Origin: Thiomicrorhabdus heinhorstiae
GTDB taxonomy: Bacteria; Pseudomonadota; Gammaproteobacteria; Thiomicrospirales; Thiomicrospiraceae
NCBI RefSeq assembly: GCF_013391765.2
Contig: NZ_JACBGI020000007.1
Location: 34,583 to 98,582, forward strand
Length of the DNA stretch: 64,000 nucleotides
Direction: 5' to 3'
Shown here in pieces: positions 52,329 to 60,587 of this stretch. Position 1 is the first letter of the stretch; every line of letters begins with the position of its first letter. Position numbers and translations under genes: made by a program. The notes below the pieces were generated by a model. That model ran no database searches. It saw nothing but the letters and a program-made list of their open reading frames with translations, and was not told the origin of the DNA.

Positions 52329-53255
52329 ATGGCGATTCAGTCCAAACAGTCTTTGGCTTCTTTAAAAGTTTTACCGATCGTATTTTCCTGGCGCTTCTGG
52401 CTGAAGGTATTTGTCCGCTTCAGACAGCGCAACGGGACCGATGCGGTGTCGATTTTGGCGTATACAACCCTTATCGGGCTCGTACCGATGCTGGCAGTCA
52501 TGCTGAGCCTGTTTTCGGTATCGCCGTTTTTCTCCGATTTTGAAGATCTGGTCATGGATCAGGTGGTGCACAATTTGATCCCCAGTTCTCAGCCGGTCAT
52601 CGAAAATTATCTGTTGCAGTTTTCCCAGCAGGCGGTGCACTTAAAAGGTCCCGGATTGTTTGTGATGTTTATTACTACGCTGATGTTGTTGTGGAAGGTG
52701 GATGAAAAACTCAACGGTTTGTGGGTCGATCCGATTCGGCGCAAATGGTGGGTCAGTCTGTTGCATTATCTCGGTGTCAGTCTGCTGGGACCGATTCTGC
52801 TCGGCCTGAGTCTGGTGGTTAGCACTTCGGTGATGGCGATTCCTCTGCTGGCGGAAACGACACCATTGATCGAAAAGCTTATGTTCGGTATGAGCTTGTT
52901 GCATTTTGCTTTAGGTTTATTGGGTTTCGCGGCGCTATATAAATTTGTTTCGATTCCGTATGTACCGTTTCGGGTCGCTCTGGTAGCCGGGCTGATGGCG
53001 ACACTGCAGATGGAGCTGTTGAAAAGCGGCTTTGCCTTGTATGTGAAATGGTTCCCGACTTACGATCTGATTTATGGCGCTTTTGCCGCCGTACCCCTGT
53101 TTCTTTTGTGGCTGTATCTGATCTGGTTTATTGTCATCTGGAACGGTGCAGTGGTGGCCACTCTGGTCACTTATCCGTCGTTAACATCGAGCTCCACTTC
53201 CGGAAAAGATGTTTCTCGTCCTGCGCAAGTCAAGGGCGACTCGGGTTCCGCATGA
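52329..53255 (+). CDS. YihY/UPF0761 family membrane protein
   Basis: ATG 52329 with AAGG 8 bases upstream; the frame is open far upstream inside the antisense oxoprolinase gene, which is not part of this gene. The protein has 308 aa with about six membrane helices. RQRNGTDAVSILAYTTLIGLVPMLAVMLSLF, WVSLLHYLGVSLLGPILLG and FGAAALFLLW-like YGAFAAVPLFLLWLYLIWFIVIWNGAV are typical of this former RNase BN family. Function is unknown. Its stop overlaps the next ATG by 4 bp. Confidence 0.9.
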   Translation: MAIQSKQSLASLKVLPIVFSWRFWLKVFVRFRQRNGTDAVSILAYTTLIGLVPMLAVMLSLFSVSPFFSDFEDLVMDQVVHNLIPSSQPVIENYLLQFSQQAVHLKGPGLFVMFITTLMLLWKVDEKLNGLWVDPIRRKWWVSLLHYLGVSLLGPILLGLSLVVSTSVMAIPLLAETTPLIEKLMFGMSLLHFALGLLGFAALYKFVSIPYVPFRVALVAGLMATLQMELLKSGFALYVKWFPTYDLIYGAFAAVPLFLLWLYLIWFIVIWNGAVVATLVTYPSLTSSSTSGKDVSRPAQVKGDSGSA

Positions 53256-54226
53256 AGCCAAGTCGTGTTTATTGGTTTTTGAGCGTCGCTTTATTTGTCG
53301 CATCCTTGTTGCATGTCGCTTATGGAGCCGGTTGGTTGGTTTCGGCATCCTGGACTCCGCAGCAGAGTTTGATTTTTTGGGAACTTCGTTTGCCGCGTTT
53401 GCTGACAGCCTTAAGTGTCGGTGCCGGTCTGGCGATCGCCGGGGTCGCTTTACAGGCTCTGTTTCGCAATCCGTTGGCCGAGCCGGGATTGGTCGGAGTC
53501 TCGGCCGGTTCGGCGTTCGGTGCTGTGTTTATGATGGTTGTCGGCAGTTGGCTATGGCAGGAAATATCCTGGTGGCAAATTGGCGGCATGGCATTTTTCA
53601 GCGGCTTGGCGACCATCGGAGCGCTGTATTGGATTGCCACTCGCAACGGTCGCACCGATGTCGCTATGATGTTGTTGGCCGGGGTCGCATTCAATGCCAT
53701 TTTCGGTGCTTCGACACAGTTTCTTATGACGGTTTCCGATGCCTTACAGCTACAGTCGGTCACTTTCTGGTTAATGGGTTCTCTGGCCAACCTTGCATGG
53801 CACTCGGTGTTGATATTGGCAGTGATAAGTTTGTTGGCTGCCTTCGGTCTGTTGGCACTGTTGAAACCGATGAATGCCTTTGTTTTGGGTGAGGAGACCT
53901 GTCTGCATATGGGTTATGATCCAAAGCACTTTAAATGGCGGGTGATGGTACTGAGTGCTTTAATCGTTGCCGCCAGTGTTGCGGCTGTCGGGGTGATCGG
54001 TTTTGTCGGTTTGGTGGTTCCGCATATGATTCGCCTACTGGTCGGAGCCGATCATCGCGCTGTTTTGCCTTTGAGCGCTTTTGGAGGTGCTCTGCTACTG
54101 GTTTTGGCCGATCTATTTGCCAAACAGCTTTTTGCTCCGGTTGAGCTACCGATCGGATTATTGATGGCGATGCTTGGCGGGCCGTTTTTCCTGTGGCTGT
54201 TAATGCAGAATCGACGAGCTGTATAG
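53252..54226 (+). CDS. hmuU: FecCD/HmuU-type ABC permease
   Basis: ATG 53252 overlaps the yihY stop (ATGA). A 324-aa permease with eight to ten helices. WELRLPRLLTALSVGAGLAIAGVALQALFRNPLAEPGLVGVSAGSAFGA, FWLMGSLANLAW and the C-terminal GVIGFVGLVVPHMIRLLVGADHR are diagnostic of iron-complex/cobalamin/haem permeases. HmuV-like ATPase follows; no substrate-binding or TonB receptor gene is adjacent. Haem is suggested by the ATPase type. Confidence 0.88.
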   Translation: MKPSRVYWFLSVALFVASLLHVAYGAGWLVSASWTPQQSLIFWELRLPRLLTALSVGAGLAIAGVALQALFRNPLAEPGLVGVSAGSAFGAVFMMVVGSWLWQEISWWQIGGMAFFSGLATIGALYWIATRNGRTDVAMMLLAGVAFNAIFGASTQFLMTVSDALQLQSVTFWLMGSLANLAWHSVLILAVISLLAAFGLLALLKPMNAFVLGEETCLHMGYDPKHFKWRVMVLSALIVAASVAAVGVIGFVGLVVPHMIRLLVGADHRAVLPLSAFGGALLLVLADLFAKQLFAPVELPIGLLMAMLGGPFFLWLLMQNRRAV

Positions 54227-54244
54227 AGGCAAGAGGGGGACGAC

Positions 54245-55021
54245 GTGTTTGAAATCAGACAACTGAGTTACACCTGTAACGGCCAAGTGCTATTGCAGCC
54301 GATGGATGTAAAACTGCGGTCTGGGCAGATTCATGTCTTGCTTGGCGAGAACGGTGCCGGAAAGTCGACTTTGTTGCGCTGTCTGAGCGGGGCTTTGCAT
54401 ACTATGCAGGGCGAGGTTCTATTAGATGGCAAGTTGCTTGCGGAATGGTCTTTGCCGGAGCTGGCGAAAAAACGTGCTCACTTGGGACAGCGACAGGAAA
54501 ACGCTTTCGCTTTCAGCGTCCGGCAGTTGGTCGCATTAGGTCTTGAAGTGCAGGGGCCTGGAAAGCAGGACGACTCGCAGTTGCAGGAGATTTTGCACTG
54601 TTTTGATTTGCATGATTTAGCAGAGCGTTCGATTTCGACGCTTTCCGGAGGGGAGCTGCAAAGAGCGCATTTTGCCAGAACAATAGCGCAGATCTGGCCG
54701 ACGGAATCGCATGGCGAGCAGCGTTTTTCCGGAAAATGGTTATTACTTGACGAATGGTATGCCGGACTCGATTTAAAGCACCAGATATCCTTATTGCGCA
54801 AAATGAAACAGTGGTGTCACGAGGGCTTGAGCATTGTGATGGTTGTGCATGATCTGCATCTTGCTCAGGCGTTGGCTGATCGGTGCCTGCTATTGAAAAA
54901 CGGCGAATTGCTGTTTTACGGCTCGGCCCAAGAAGCTCTGCAGCCGGATCGTTTAAGACAGCTGTTGGAAGTCGAGGTGCATGTCGACAATGAACAGGGG
55001 TATTTGCGGGTCGATTTTTAA
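54245..55021 (+). CDS. hmuV: HmuV-like haem ABC ATPase
   Basis: A 258-aa ATPase. Walker A LLGENGAGKSTLLRCLSG, Q-loop GQRQENAFAFSV, signature STLSGGELQRAHFARTIAQIWP (HmuV-like ARxLAQLWP region), and VVHDLHLAQALADR for the switch His. Walker B reads LLLDEWYAGLD, with Trp and Tyr replacing the Pro-Thr/Ser normally found after the catalytic DE in this family; the Asp and Glu are intact. 18 bp after the permease gene. Haem is the likely cargo, iron-siderophore less so. Confidence 0.86.
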   Translation: MFEIRQLSYTCNGQVLLQPMDVKLRSGQIHVLLGENGAGKSTLLRCLSGALHTMQGEVLLDGKLLAEWSLPELAKKRAHLGQRQENAFAFSVRQLVALGLEVQGPGKQDDSQLQEILHCFDLHDLAERSISTLSGGELQRAHFARTIAQIWPTESHGEQRFSGKWLLLDEWYAGLDLKHQISLLRKMKQWCHEGLSIVMVVHDLHLAQALADRCLLLKNGELLFYGSAQEALQPDRLRQLLEVEVHVDNEQGYLRVDF

Positions 55022-55183
55022 ACCGGGTAGTCGCATGAGGAATGGTGGCCGTTCTATTAAAAATTTTTTGAATAAGGGTGAAATATTTTTCAATGAGTTC
55101 GGTCCTAATTGTTAACTATACTTAATCTTCGTTTGATTTTGTGTTGATTGGCCTTGGAAGCCGCTCCCCGGAAAAGGATCGAT

Positions 55184-55702
55184 ATGCGACATAAACACCG
55201 TTTTTTCGAACAGCTGGTCTCGGCCTATGCCAACGATCTGTATCGTTACGCCTATTGGCTGTGTAAAAACGTTACGGTTGCCGAGGACTTGGTGCAGGAG
55301 ACTTTTTCTCGGGCATGGAAAGCTTTGGAAAGCCTGCAGGATGAAAAGGCGGCCAAAGCGTGGCTGTTAACGATTCTGAGGCGTGAACACGCTCGTTTGT
55401 ATGAGAAATATCAGCCGCAGTTGCTGGAAATGGACGAATCGATTGCGATGGAAGATCCCGAGCACGATCCGCAAATGAATACCGAACGTCAGCAATTGTA
55501 TCAGGCGATGCTGCAATTACCCGAGGAGTACAAAGAGCCTTTGATGTTACAAGTGATTTGGGGATTGAACGGTCAGGAGATAGCCGAGCAGTTGGATTTG
55601 AAACTGGCGACGGTCAATACTCGCCTGTTTCGCGCCAGACAGCAGCTAAAACAGCTGTGGGATGGTGGTAGTGCAACCGAATCCCGGGAGGTGGTGCGAT
55701 GA
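55184..55702 (+). CDS. ECF sigma factor
   Basis: ATG 55184 with AAGG 6 bases upstream is preferred over TTG 55148. The protein has 172 aa. Region 2: LVSAYANDLYRYAYWLCKNVTVAEDLVQETFSRAWKALESLQ; region 4: YKEPLMLQVIWGLNGQEIAEQLDLKLATVNTRLFRARQQLKQLW. The last codons overlap the DUF3379 gene by 4 bp, a classic sigma/anti-sigma pair. Starts 160 bp downstream of the haem transporter genes; co-regulation is possible but not shown. Confidence 0.94.
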   Translation: MRHKHRFFEQLVSAYANDLYRYAYWLCKNVTVAEDLVQETFSRAWKALESLQDEKAAKAWLLTILRREHARLYEKYQPQLLEMDESIAMEDPEHDPQMNTERQQLYQAMLQLPEEYKEPLMLQVIWGLNGQEIAEQLDLKLATVNTRLFRARQQLKQLWDGGSATESREVVR

Positions 55703-56538
55703 ATGAATTGAAGTTCCGTCAAAAATTGCTTAGCGATCCGAATTCTCTGGATGAGGATATGCTGGCGTTTTTGGCCCGGCATCCCGAGCAGGCGCAGAGT
55801 GTCAAACGTGCGCGCCAGTTCGATCAGATTCTCGAAGAGATATTTGACGTCGAGCCGCCGGAAGGCCTGAAAGAGCGCATTCTGCTTAAGAATAGCTATG
55901 AGCGCGTTGAGGAAGAGAAGGTGGCGGAGGATTCTGAAGTTGCCGAATCTTCGACGAATAGCGGTGGTTCCGCTGCGATTCCTGCACCGAAAAGAGTAAC
56001 GGTGATTCCAGCGCCGGATACGGAATCCAAACTGGTTTCTTCCTGGTTTCGCATGCCGTCGCTGATGGCGGCAAGCGTATTCGCTCTTGCCCTGCTGTTC
56101 AGTGGTTCCTGGTATTATTCCTATCAGCACAGAACTCTGGATGGACAGGATTATATCGCGCATATTATCAAGCATATCGAGGCCGATCCCGAACTGATGA
56201 CTGCCTATAAAGTGCCGGAAACCCCGCACGAGATGCAATCACTGTTCGCCAAAGTCGGAGCGCAGTTGCAGAAGCCGATCGAAAGTATGAGCTACGCCGG
56301 CGAGTGCGATGTCGAAGGCCAGAAAGGGTTGCATATCGTCATGCAGGATAAGGAAGGACCTGTAACGATTATCGTTATGCCGGGTAACCGTTTAACCGCG
56401 ATGGAGGCTTTCCAGGCGAGCGGCTATCACGGTGAGCTGATCCCTGTTAAAGGGGGCGTAGTGGCGATTGTTGCCAATTCGATGGAACAGATCGCGTTGG
56501 CGCAGATGCGTTTCTTCCAAGCGGTGCGCTTTGTGTAG
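55699..56538 (+). CDS. DUF3379-type anti-sigma-like membrane protein
   Basis: A 279-aa protein with an N-terminal cytoplasmic helical region (FRQKLLSDPNSLDEDMLAFLARHPEQAQSVKRARQFDQIL) resembling DUF3379, one membrane helix near residues 119-137 (SLMAASVFALALLFSGSWYYSY), and a periplasmic domain of about 140 residues. Start overlaps the ECF gene stop (ATGA). This architecture and coupling fit control of the sigma factor; the periplasmic signal is unknown. Confidence 0.84.
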   Translation: MNELKFRQKLLSDPNSLDEDMLAFLARHPEQAQSVKRARQFDQILEEIFDVEPPEGLKERILLKNSYERVEEEKVAEDSEVAESSTNSGGSAAIPAPKRVTVIPAPDTESKLVSSWFRMPSLMAASVFALALLFSGSWYYSYQHRTLDGQDYIAHIIKHIEADPELMTAYKVPETPHEMQSLFAKVGAQLQKPIESMSYAGECDVEGQKGLHIVMQDKEGPVTIIVMPGNRLTAMEAFQASGYHGELIPVKGGVVAIVANSMEQIALAQMRFFQAVRFV

Positions 56539-56576
56539 GGTTTTACAGCGGTTGAGTTTCAACCGCTTGTAAAACC
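56539..56576. other. long inverted repeat between convergent genes
   Basis: GGTTTTAC-AGCGGTTGA (56539-56555) pairs with TCAACCGCT-TGTAAAACC (56559-56576), about 17 bp with one bulge. It covers the stop region of the HprK-related gene and follows the DUF3379 stop directly. Likely a shared transcript end for both operons, though no T tract follows on either strand. Confidence 0.5.
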
Positions 56577-57691
56577 AGGTGTTGAGCGGCGTCAAAATCG
56601 ATATGACCGCTCAGCTCCATGACTCGGCAATTTTGTAGCAGCTGCAGATAAGCGTCCATTTCAGGCAGCGTTCCGTTTTTCAGAAAGCCTTCATTGTCGG
56701 CATAGAAAGGACCGGGTGTTTTCATCACCGCCGAGATCAGGTCTTTTCTCTGGCGAATATCTACTTCGTTTAATTCGGTCGGTAAATTCGGGTCCAATTG
56801 CCAATTCAATATTACCAGCATATCCAGCTTCGCTTCCTGCAGGAAACAACCCGCACCGAATAGGCGATCGACGTCGGCATCGAATTTCTGTTCCAGATAA
56901 CGCAACTCTTCACTATCCATCTGCAAAAATTCCTCACGTTCCCGAGCGCTTAGTAGCGGATGCAGTTTAGGATTATGCACGATGGTTCCCGGATTGATAC
57001 GCGGTTGTTTGGGAATGCCGCGCATGAGGATAGAGTTTCCTTCCTGTTGGAGAAGCAAACGGTCATTACTGATAAAGCGACTTTGGTGTGCTTCCTGGGC
57101 CAGTAGATGTAGCATCAGTGTAGATTTTCCACCGCCCGACAGGCCGGCGAAGGTGATGCCGACTCCATCCAGTTGCATTCCAGAAGTGTGTGCCAATAGC
57201 CAACCGTTACGCAGATGATGATTGAGGTATTGGGTAAGAATAAAATTCACGATCTGGTTTGGGTGTTTCTCGGCATCGCCGAAAGAGGCGGCATGCAAAG
57301 TGTGCTGATTGGGCATCGGTTGCAGGAACAACATGCCGGTTTTGACTTTTTGCAGAAATCGAACGGGCTGACCAAGATGCTCAATATCATAGATGGCATC
57401 TTTCCGTCCGGTTTTACCGGCTTCTCTCTGCCAGTCTTCCCAAGGATAATGTTGAATAAAGGATTCTGCTTCCGACACTTGGTAGATATGGATTTTTGGC
57501 ACTTGTCCCTGAGATGAACCTGATTGGATTGTTTCCGCTAGATCGCCAAAATAGTCGTCGAGAATCTCCAGAACACGCTTTGAAGTACTGTATAGCTCGA
57601 TCGGATAGGCCAGCAGATTTAAACGCAACCCTTGAGATTGCAGGGGATGGGCCAGCTTAATTTGTAGCAATAAGGCTTCAAGATACTGCAT
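56543..57691 (-). CDS. HprK-related kinase B (GAK system)
   Basis: A 382-aa protein. The C-terminal half has an HPr-kinase-like P-loop, GLSGGGKSTLMLHLL (residues 183-196), after HTSGMQLDGVGITF, and a downstream SNDRLLL segment equivalent to the Walker-B/acidic region. The N-terminal 160 residues are unrecognised. HPr kinases phosphorylate a serine in a protein or small molecule; the target here is unknown. It overlaps the ATP-grasp gene by 14 bp and is the last gene of the six-gene operon. Confidence 0.86.
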   Translation of the reverse strand: MQYLEALLLQIKLAHPLQSQGLRLNLLAYPIELYSTSKRVLEILDDYFGDLAETIQSGSSQGQVPKIHIYQVSEAESFIQHYPWEDWQREAGKTGRKDAIYDIEHLGQPVRFLQKVKTGMLFLQPMPNQHTLHAASFGDAEKHPNQIVNFILTQYLNHHLRNGWLLAHTSGMQLDGVGITFAGLSGGGKSTLMLHLLAQEAHQSRFISNDRLLLQQEGNSILMRGIPKQPRINPGTIVHNPKLHPLLSAREREEFLQMDSEELRYLEQKFDADVDRLFGAGCFLQEAKLDMLVILNWQLDPNLPTELNEVDIRQRKDLISAVMKTPGPFYADNEGFLKNGTLPEMDAYLQLLQNCRVMELSGHIDFDAAQHLVLQAVETQPL

Positions 57692-58598
57692 CTAATTCCC
57701 CATTGCGATCTTTCAGTAGCAGATTAATTACATAGTCTGTATAGCGGCTGGCCATATTGATTTCGAGACCTTCCTGCGCGCCTTTGAAACCGCCGAAAGC
57801 GGATACCTCAAAACAGATATAGCCGTCTTCGGTTTCCGCGACATCGACAGTGGTATAGGCAAGATCAAATTGCGCCTGGGCTTTGCGGGCCATTTCAATG
57901 ACGTCGTCCGGTGGGTAGACGGCAGCATATTTCCCGCCAGAATGAATGGTCGTATTCCAGCTTGAACCGTCGCCGATTCGGGCGTAAGCGCCTTGGTACT
58001 CGCCGCCCAGAAAGACCAGCCCCATGTCATGTCCGGGAAGCTGGACTTTTTGTTGAATATATAAGAAACCGTGCTTCTCTTTATAGGCTTTCAACTGTTT
58101 CTGAAGAGTCTTTTTGTCCGTCGAACTATCGAGTACTTCCATGCCACGTGCTTTCGTTGAAAAAAGCGGTTTAAGAACGACACTGCCAAACCGATGTACA
58201 GCATCATAAGCTGCGGAAACGTCTTCGGTAATCAGCGTTTTCGGCATCGGGATATTGGCCTTTGCCAGAGAAACCGTACAGCTCATACGATCGACTAAGC
58301 GTAAAATTTCTGCCGGATTGGAGTAGATCTTTACACCGCAGCATTCAACAAAACGCAGAATTTCCAAGCGGTCTAAAACCTGAGGGCTATAGTCTTGGGA
58401 TATTTTCTTAATAATAATTCCGTCCAATTTGCACAGACACTGGTCTTGATACAGCACTTCCGGAATCGACAGGTCGGCGACGACTTTTTCGATATCGATG
58501 ACCAGGCGGAAACCTGTACGTTTTTCGATTTCGTCGGCGAGGACTTCTGTGGACCACTTGCCGGGAATGCCAACGACGCCAATTTTTAGATCAGTCAT
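57678..58598 (-). CDS. ATP-grasp ligase of the GAK system
   Basis: A 306-aa RimK-like ATP-grasp protein. KIGVVGIPGKWSTEVLADEI opens it; CLCKLDGIIIKKI, VVLKPLFSTKARGMEVL (ATP-binding), YIQQKVQLPGHDMGLVFLGGEY, and YICFEVSAFGGFKGAQEG near the C-terminus (metal ligands Glu and Asn-type position) follow. Such enzymes join a carboxyl group to an amine or thiol via an acyl phosphate. Substrates are unknown. It overlaps both neighbours (14 and 8 bp), so stoichiometry with the kinases is likely controlled by coupling. Confidence 0.88.
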   Translation of the reverse strand: MTDLKIGVVGIPGKWSTEVLADEIEKRTGFRLVIDIEKVVADLSIPEVLYQDQCLCKLDGIIIKKISQDYSPQVLDRLEILRFVECCGVKIYSNPAEILRLVDRMSCTVSLAKANIPMPKTLITEDVSAAYDAVHRFGSVVLKPLFSTKARGMEVLDSSTDKKTLQKQLKAYKEKHGFLYIQQKVQLPGHDMGLVFLGGEYQGAYARIGDGSSWNTTIHSGGKYAAVYPPDDVIEMARKAQAQFDLAYTTVDVAETEDGYICFEVSAFGGFKGAQEGLEINMASRYTDYVINLLLKDRNGELDAVS

Positions 58599-60225
58599 GG
58601 AAAATTTCCTTTGGAATCATATAGTTTTTTCGTTGAGTCTTATCGAGTTGAATCAGTTGTTCGATCAGGAAGCGGCCTTTGTGGTGCATCGATTTGGCGT
58701 GTTCCTGATCAAGAACGAAACGGGTCGAAGTTAAAAACGATCTCGCCAGTCCCAATGCCATGCGAATTTCGTAATCGCGATCACGTATCTGTTCGGCGTA
58801 GTCGTGGCCGAAATCGTAAATCGCTTCCATCGAGCGCGCGATGCGTTTGCGGGTATCCGGATCGAAATAGGTCAGGCGATAGAAAGAAACAATCAGTACC
58901 GACAGGTCCTGCACGTAATCCATATACTCGGAGCGGTGCAAATCAATGAAGCTGATCTGATCGGTTAAAGCATCATAGATAATATTGTCAGTATTGAAAT
59001 CGCCGTGGATATAGACCGCATTTGGCACTTGCAAGTCACGTTCGATTTTTTCGGCTTCTTCGACCAGCTTTTCCAACGATGGTTGTTTGACGTTACCGAT
59101 CTGTAAACCTTTTAAATTAAAGTTCGGGTGAACATCGTAGATGGAACCAAGACGCTTATTCAGCTGACGCATAAAATCGGCGGAACGCGGTTCTTTGATA
59201 CGCGTCGTTTGCCAGATGTCCAGCAAGGTATTGAACAGGGTGTTGAGGCCTTTTTTCAAATGCTTGTTATCTTTTTCGAGAAGCAGTTTGTCAAAGGTCT
59301 GTCCTGTCAGATATTCAAACAGCAAAGAAGCCTTGTCGCCCTGTTTCTGATAAGAATAGACTTCCGGAGCGATACCGGGAAATTTCTGATGCCAGCTTTC
59401 GATACCGGCTTTCTCTTCCTGCAGCTTGCGTTTTTTGCCTTCCTTGAAAATCGCTAGAATCGAGTGTTCGGCTTCCGAAGCGGTTCCGACGCCGGAAATA
59501 GTGCAGCCGGACTTGGTTTCGCCCATAGAGTGGATTTTAAGATCGTTTTGCGATAGCTGGTGATCGAGTTCGGAAAGGCTGGCTTCGAGCGCCTGATAAC
59601 GGTCGATCTGGATAAACTGTCCGACATTGGCGGAAATAATCCCTTCACCGACCCTCAGCAAGGCCTGACCCATAATCGAAACGTCTTTAAGAATAAAACT
59701 GGCCTGTAGTAGCGCTTCGGTTTGCTGGCCGGTTTTCAGGCTTTTTTTGTATTTATCCAGCTGCTGATCGCAGGTCTTGTCGATGCGCACTTGCAGGCGA
59801 CAGATGTCGATCGCCAATCCGAGGCTTTCGCTTTCAATCGCGGCACTGATAAGCGACAGGCCTTTATTCAGGGAGTCAAATGCCTGATAGACCGGCTTTT
59901 TCTGAATCAGCTTCAAGCTCTTCATCTGCTTAAGTTGGTAAGTCAGCTCCTGCAGGCGGCTGGACAGGGCTTTCAAGCTGGTACTGATGTGTTCGTAGCA
60001 TTGGATATTCAGGCGTTCATTGCGGCAGCTATCCGCACAGTAGGTCGCACCGGCACGGTTCAGCAGGTTGATATGGGCGTTTTCGATATAGTCGATGCGT
60101 TCCAGACTTTTGTCGAACAGGGTTGGGTCTTCGCGTTCCAGGCCGTCCTGTATCGTCTGCAACTGTTTCTGGATGTCCAGAATCAGGAAACGTAAAGCTT
60201 CGTAAAGCGGAGGTAAGATTTTCAT
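58591..60225 (-). CDS. PhoU-like/APH-kinase fusion protein
   Basis: 544 aa. Residues 1-225 are helical, PhoU/DUF47-like (YEALRFLILDIQKQLQTIQDGLEREDPTLFDKSLERIDYIENAHINLLNR). Residues about 240-500 form a choline/APH kinase fold: LAIFKEGKKRKLQEEKAGIESW, catalytic loop VYIHGDFNTDNIIYD (His407, Asp409, Asn414) and FIDLHRSEYMDYVQDLS in place of the DxD/DFG region. A CADSC motif lies near residues 63-67. A regulated small-molecule kinase is inferred; no substrate is evident. 48 bp after the amphi-Trp gene. Confidence 0.84.
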   Translation of the reverse strand: MKILPPLYEALRFLILDIQKQLQTIQDGLEREDPTLFDKSLERIDYIENAHINLLNRAGATYCADSCRNERLNIQCYEHISTSLKALSSRLQELTYQLKQMKSLKLIQKKPVYQAFDSLNKGLSLISAAIESESLGLAIDICRLQVRIDKTCDQQLDKYKKSLKTGQQTEALLQASFILKDVSIMGQALLRVGEGIISANVGQFIQIDRYQALEASLSELDHQLSQNDLKIHSMGETKSGCTISGVGTASEAEHSILAIFKEGKKRKLQEEKAGIESWHQKFPGIAPEVYSYQKQGDKASLLFEYLTGQTFDKLLLEKDNKHLKKGLNTLFNTLLDIWQTTRIKEPRSADFMRQLNKRLGSIYDVHPNFNLKGLQIGNVKQPSLEKLVEEAEKIERDLQVPNAVYIHGDFNTDNIIYDALTDQISFIDLHRSEYMDYVQDLSVLIVSFYRLTYFDPDTRKRIARSMEAIYDFGHDYAEQIRDRDYEIRMALGLARSFLTSTRFVLDQEHAKSMHHKGRFLIEQLIQLDKTQRKNYMIPKEIFHD

Positions 60226-60273
60226 ACGACTCTCAAGGTATTTTTTAAGGGTGGCTTCAAGTGCAAAGTATCG

Positions 60274-60567
60274 CTATTTCGACTTGGAGGCTTTTTTGGC
60301 CTTAATGAATAATGGAGCGTTTTTATCCGAATCGGCTTCGTAGTTGGACCAGCTCAGGCGCAGGCGCAGTTCGCTGTTTTTCTTGCTGTTGGTCGCTTTG
60401 ATTCTAAGAAGACTGATTTTTCCCGGTTTAAGAAGCAGAGTCTCTTCTTCGTCGGAGAGAAGGATTTCACCTTTCTCAATGCCCTCTGTCAGAGCTTTGA
60501 GGTAGCTGATAATGGCATCCTTATCCTGTAGGGATTCGTGCTCGAAATATTGATTATTCTTTGCCAT
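60274..60567 (-). CDS. amphi-Trp domain protein (GAK system)
   Basis: ATG 60567 follows GGGAG by 7-8 bases; the longer frame to 60744 overlaps the phosphatase gene antisense-free but without a site. The protein has 97 aa. EHESLQDKDAIISYLKALTEGIEKGEILLSDEEETLLLKPGKISLLRIKA, then strands ending ELRLRLSWSNYE, is the amphi-Trp pattern (amphipathic strand ending in Trp). The C-terminus is Lys/Ala-rich. Small proteins of this family accompany HprK-related kinases and ATP-grasp enzymes and may be their substrate or carrier; this is inferred. Confidence 0.82.
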   Translation of the reverse strand: MAKNNQYFEHESLQDKDAIISYLKALTEGIEKGEILLSDEEETLLLKPGKISLLRIKATNSKKNSELRLRLSWSNYEADSDKNAPLFIKAKKASKSK

Positions 60568-60587
60568 AACTCTCTCCCGACGGATGG

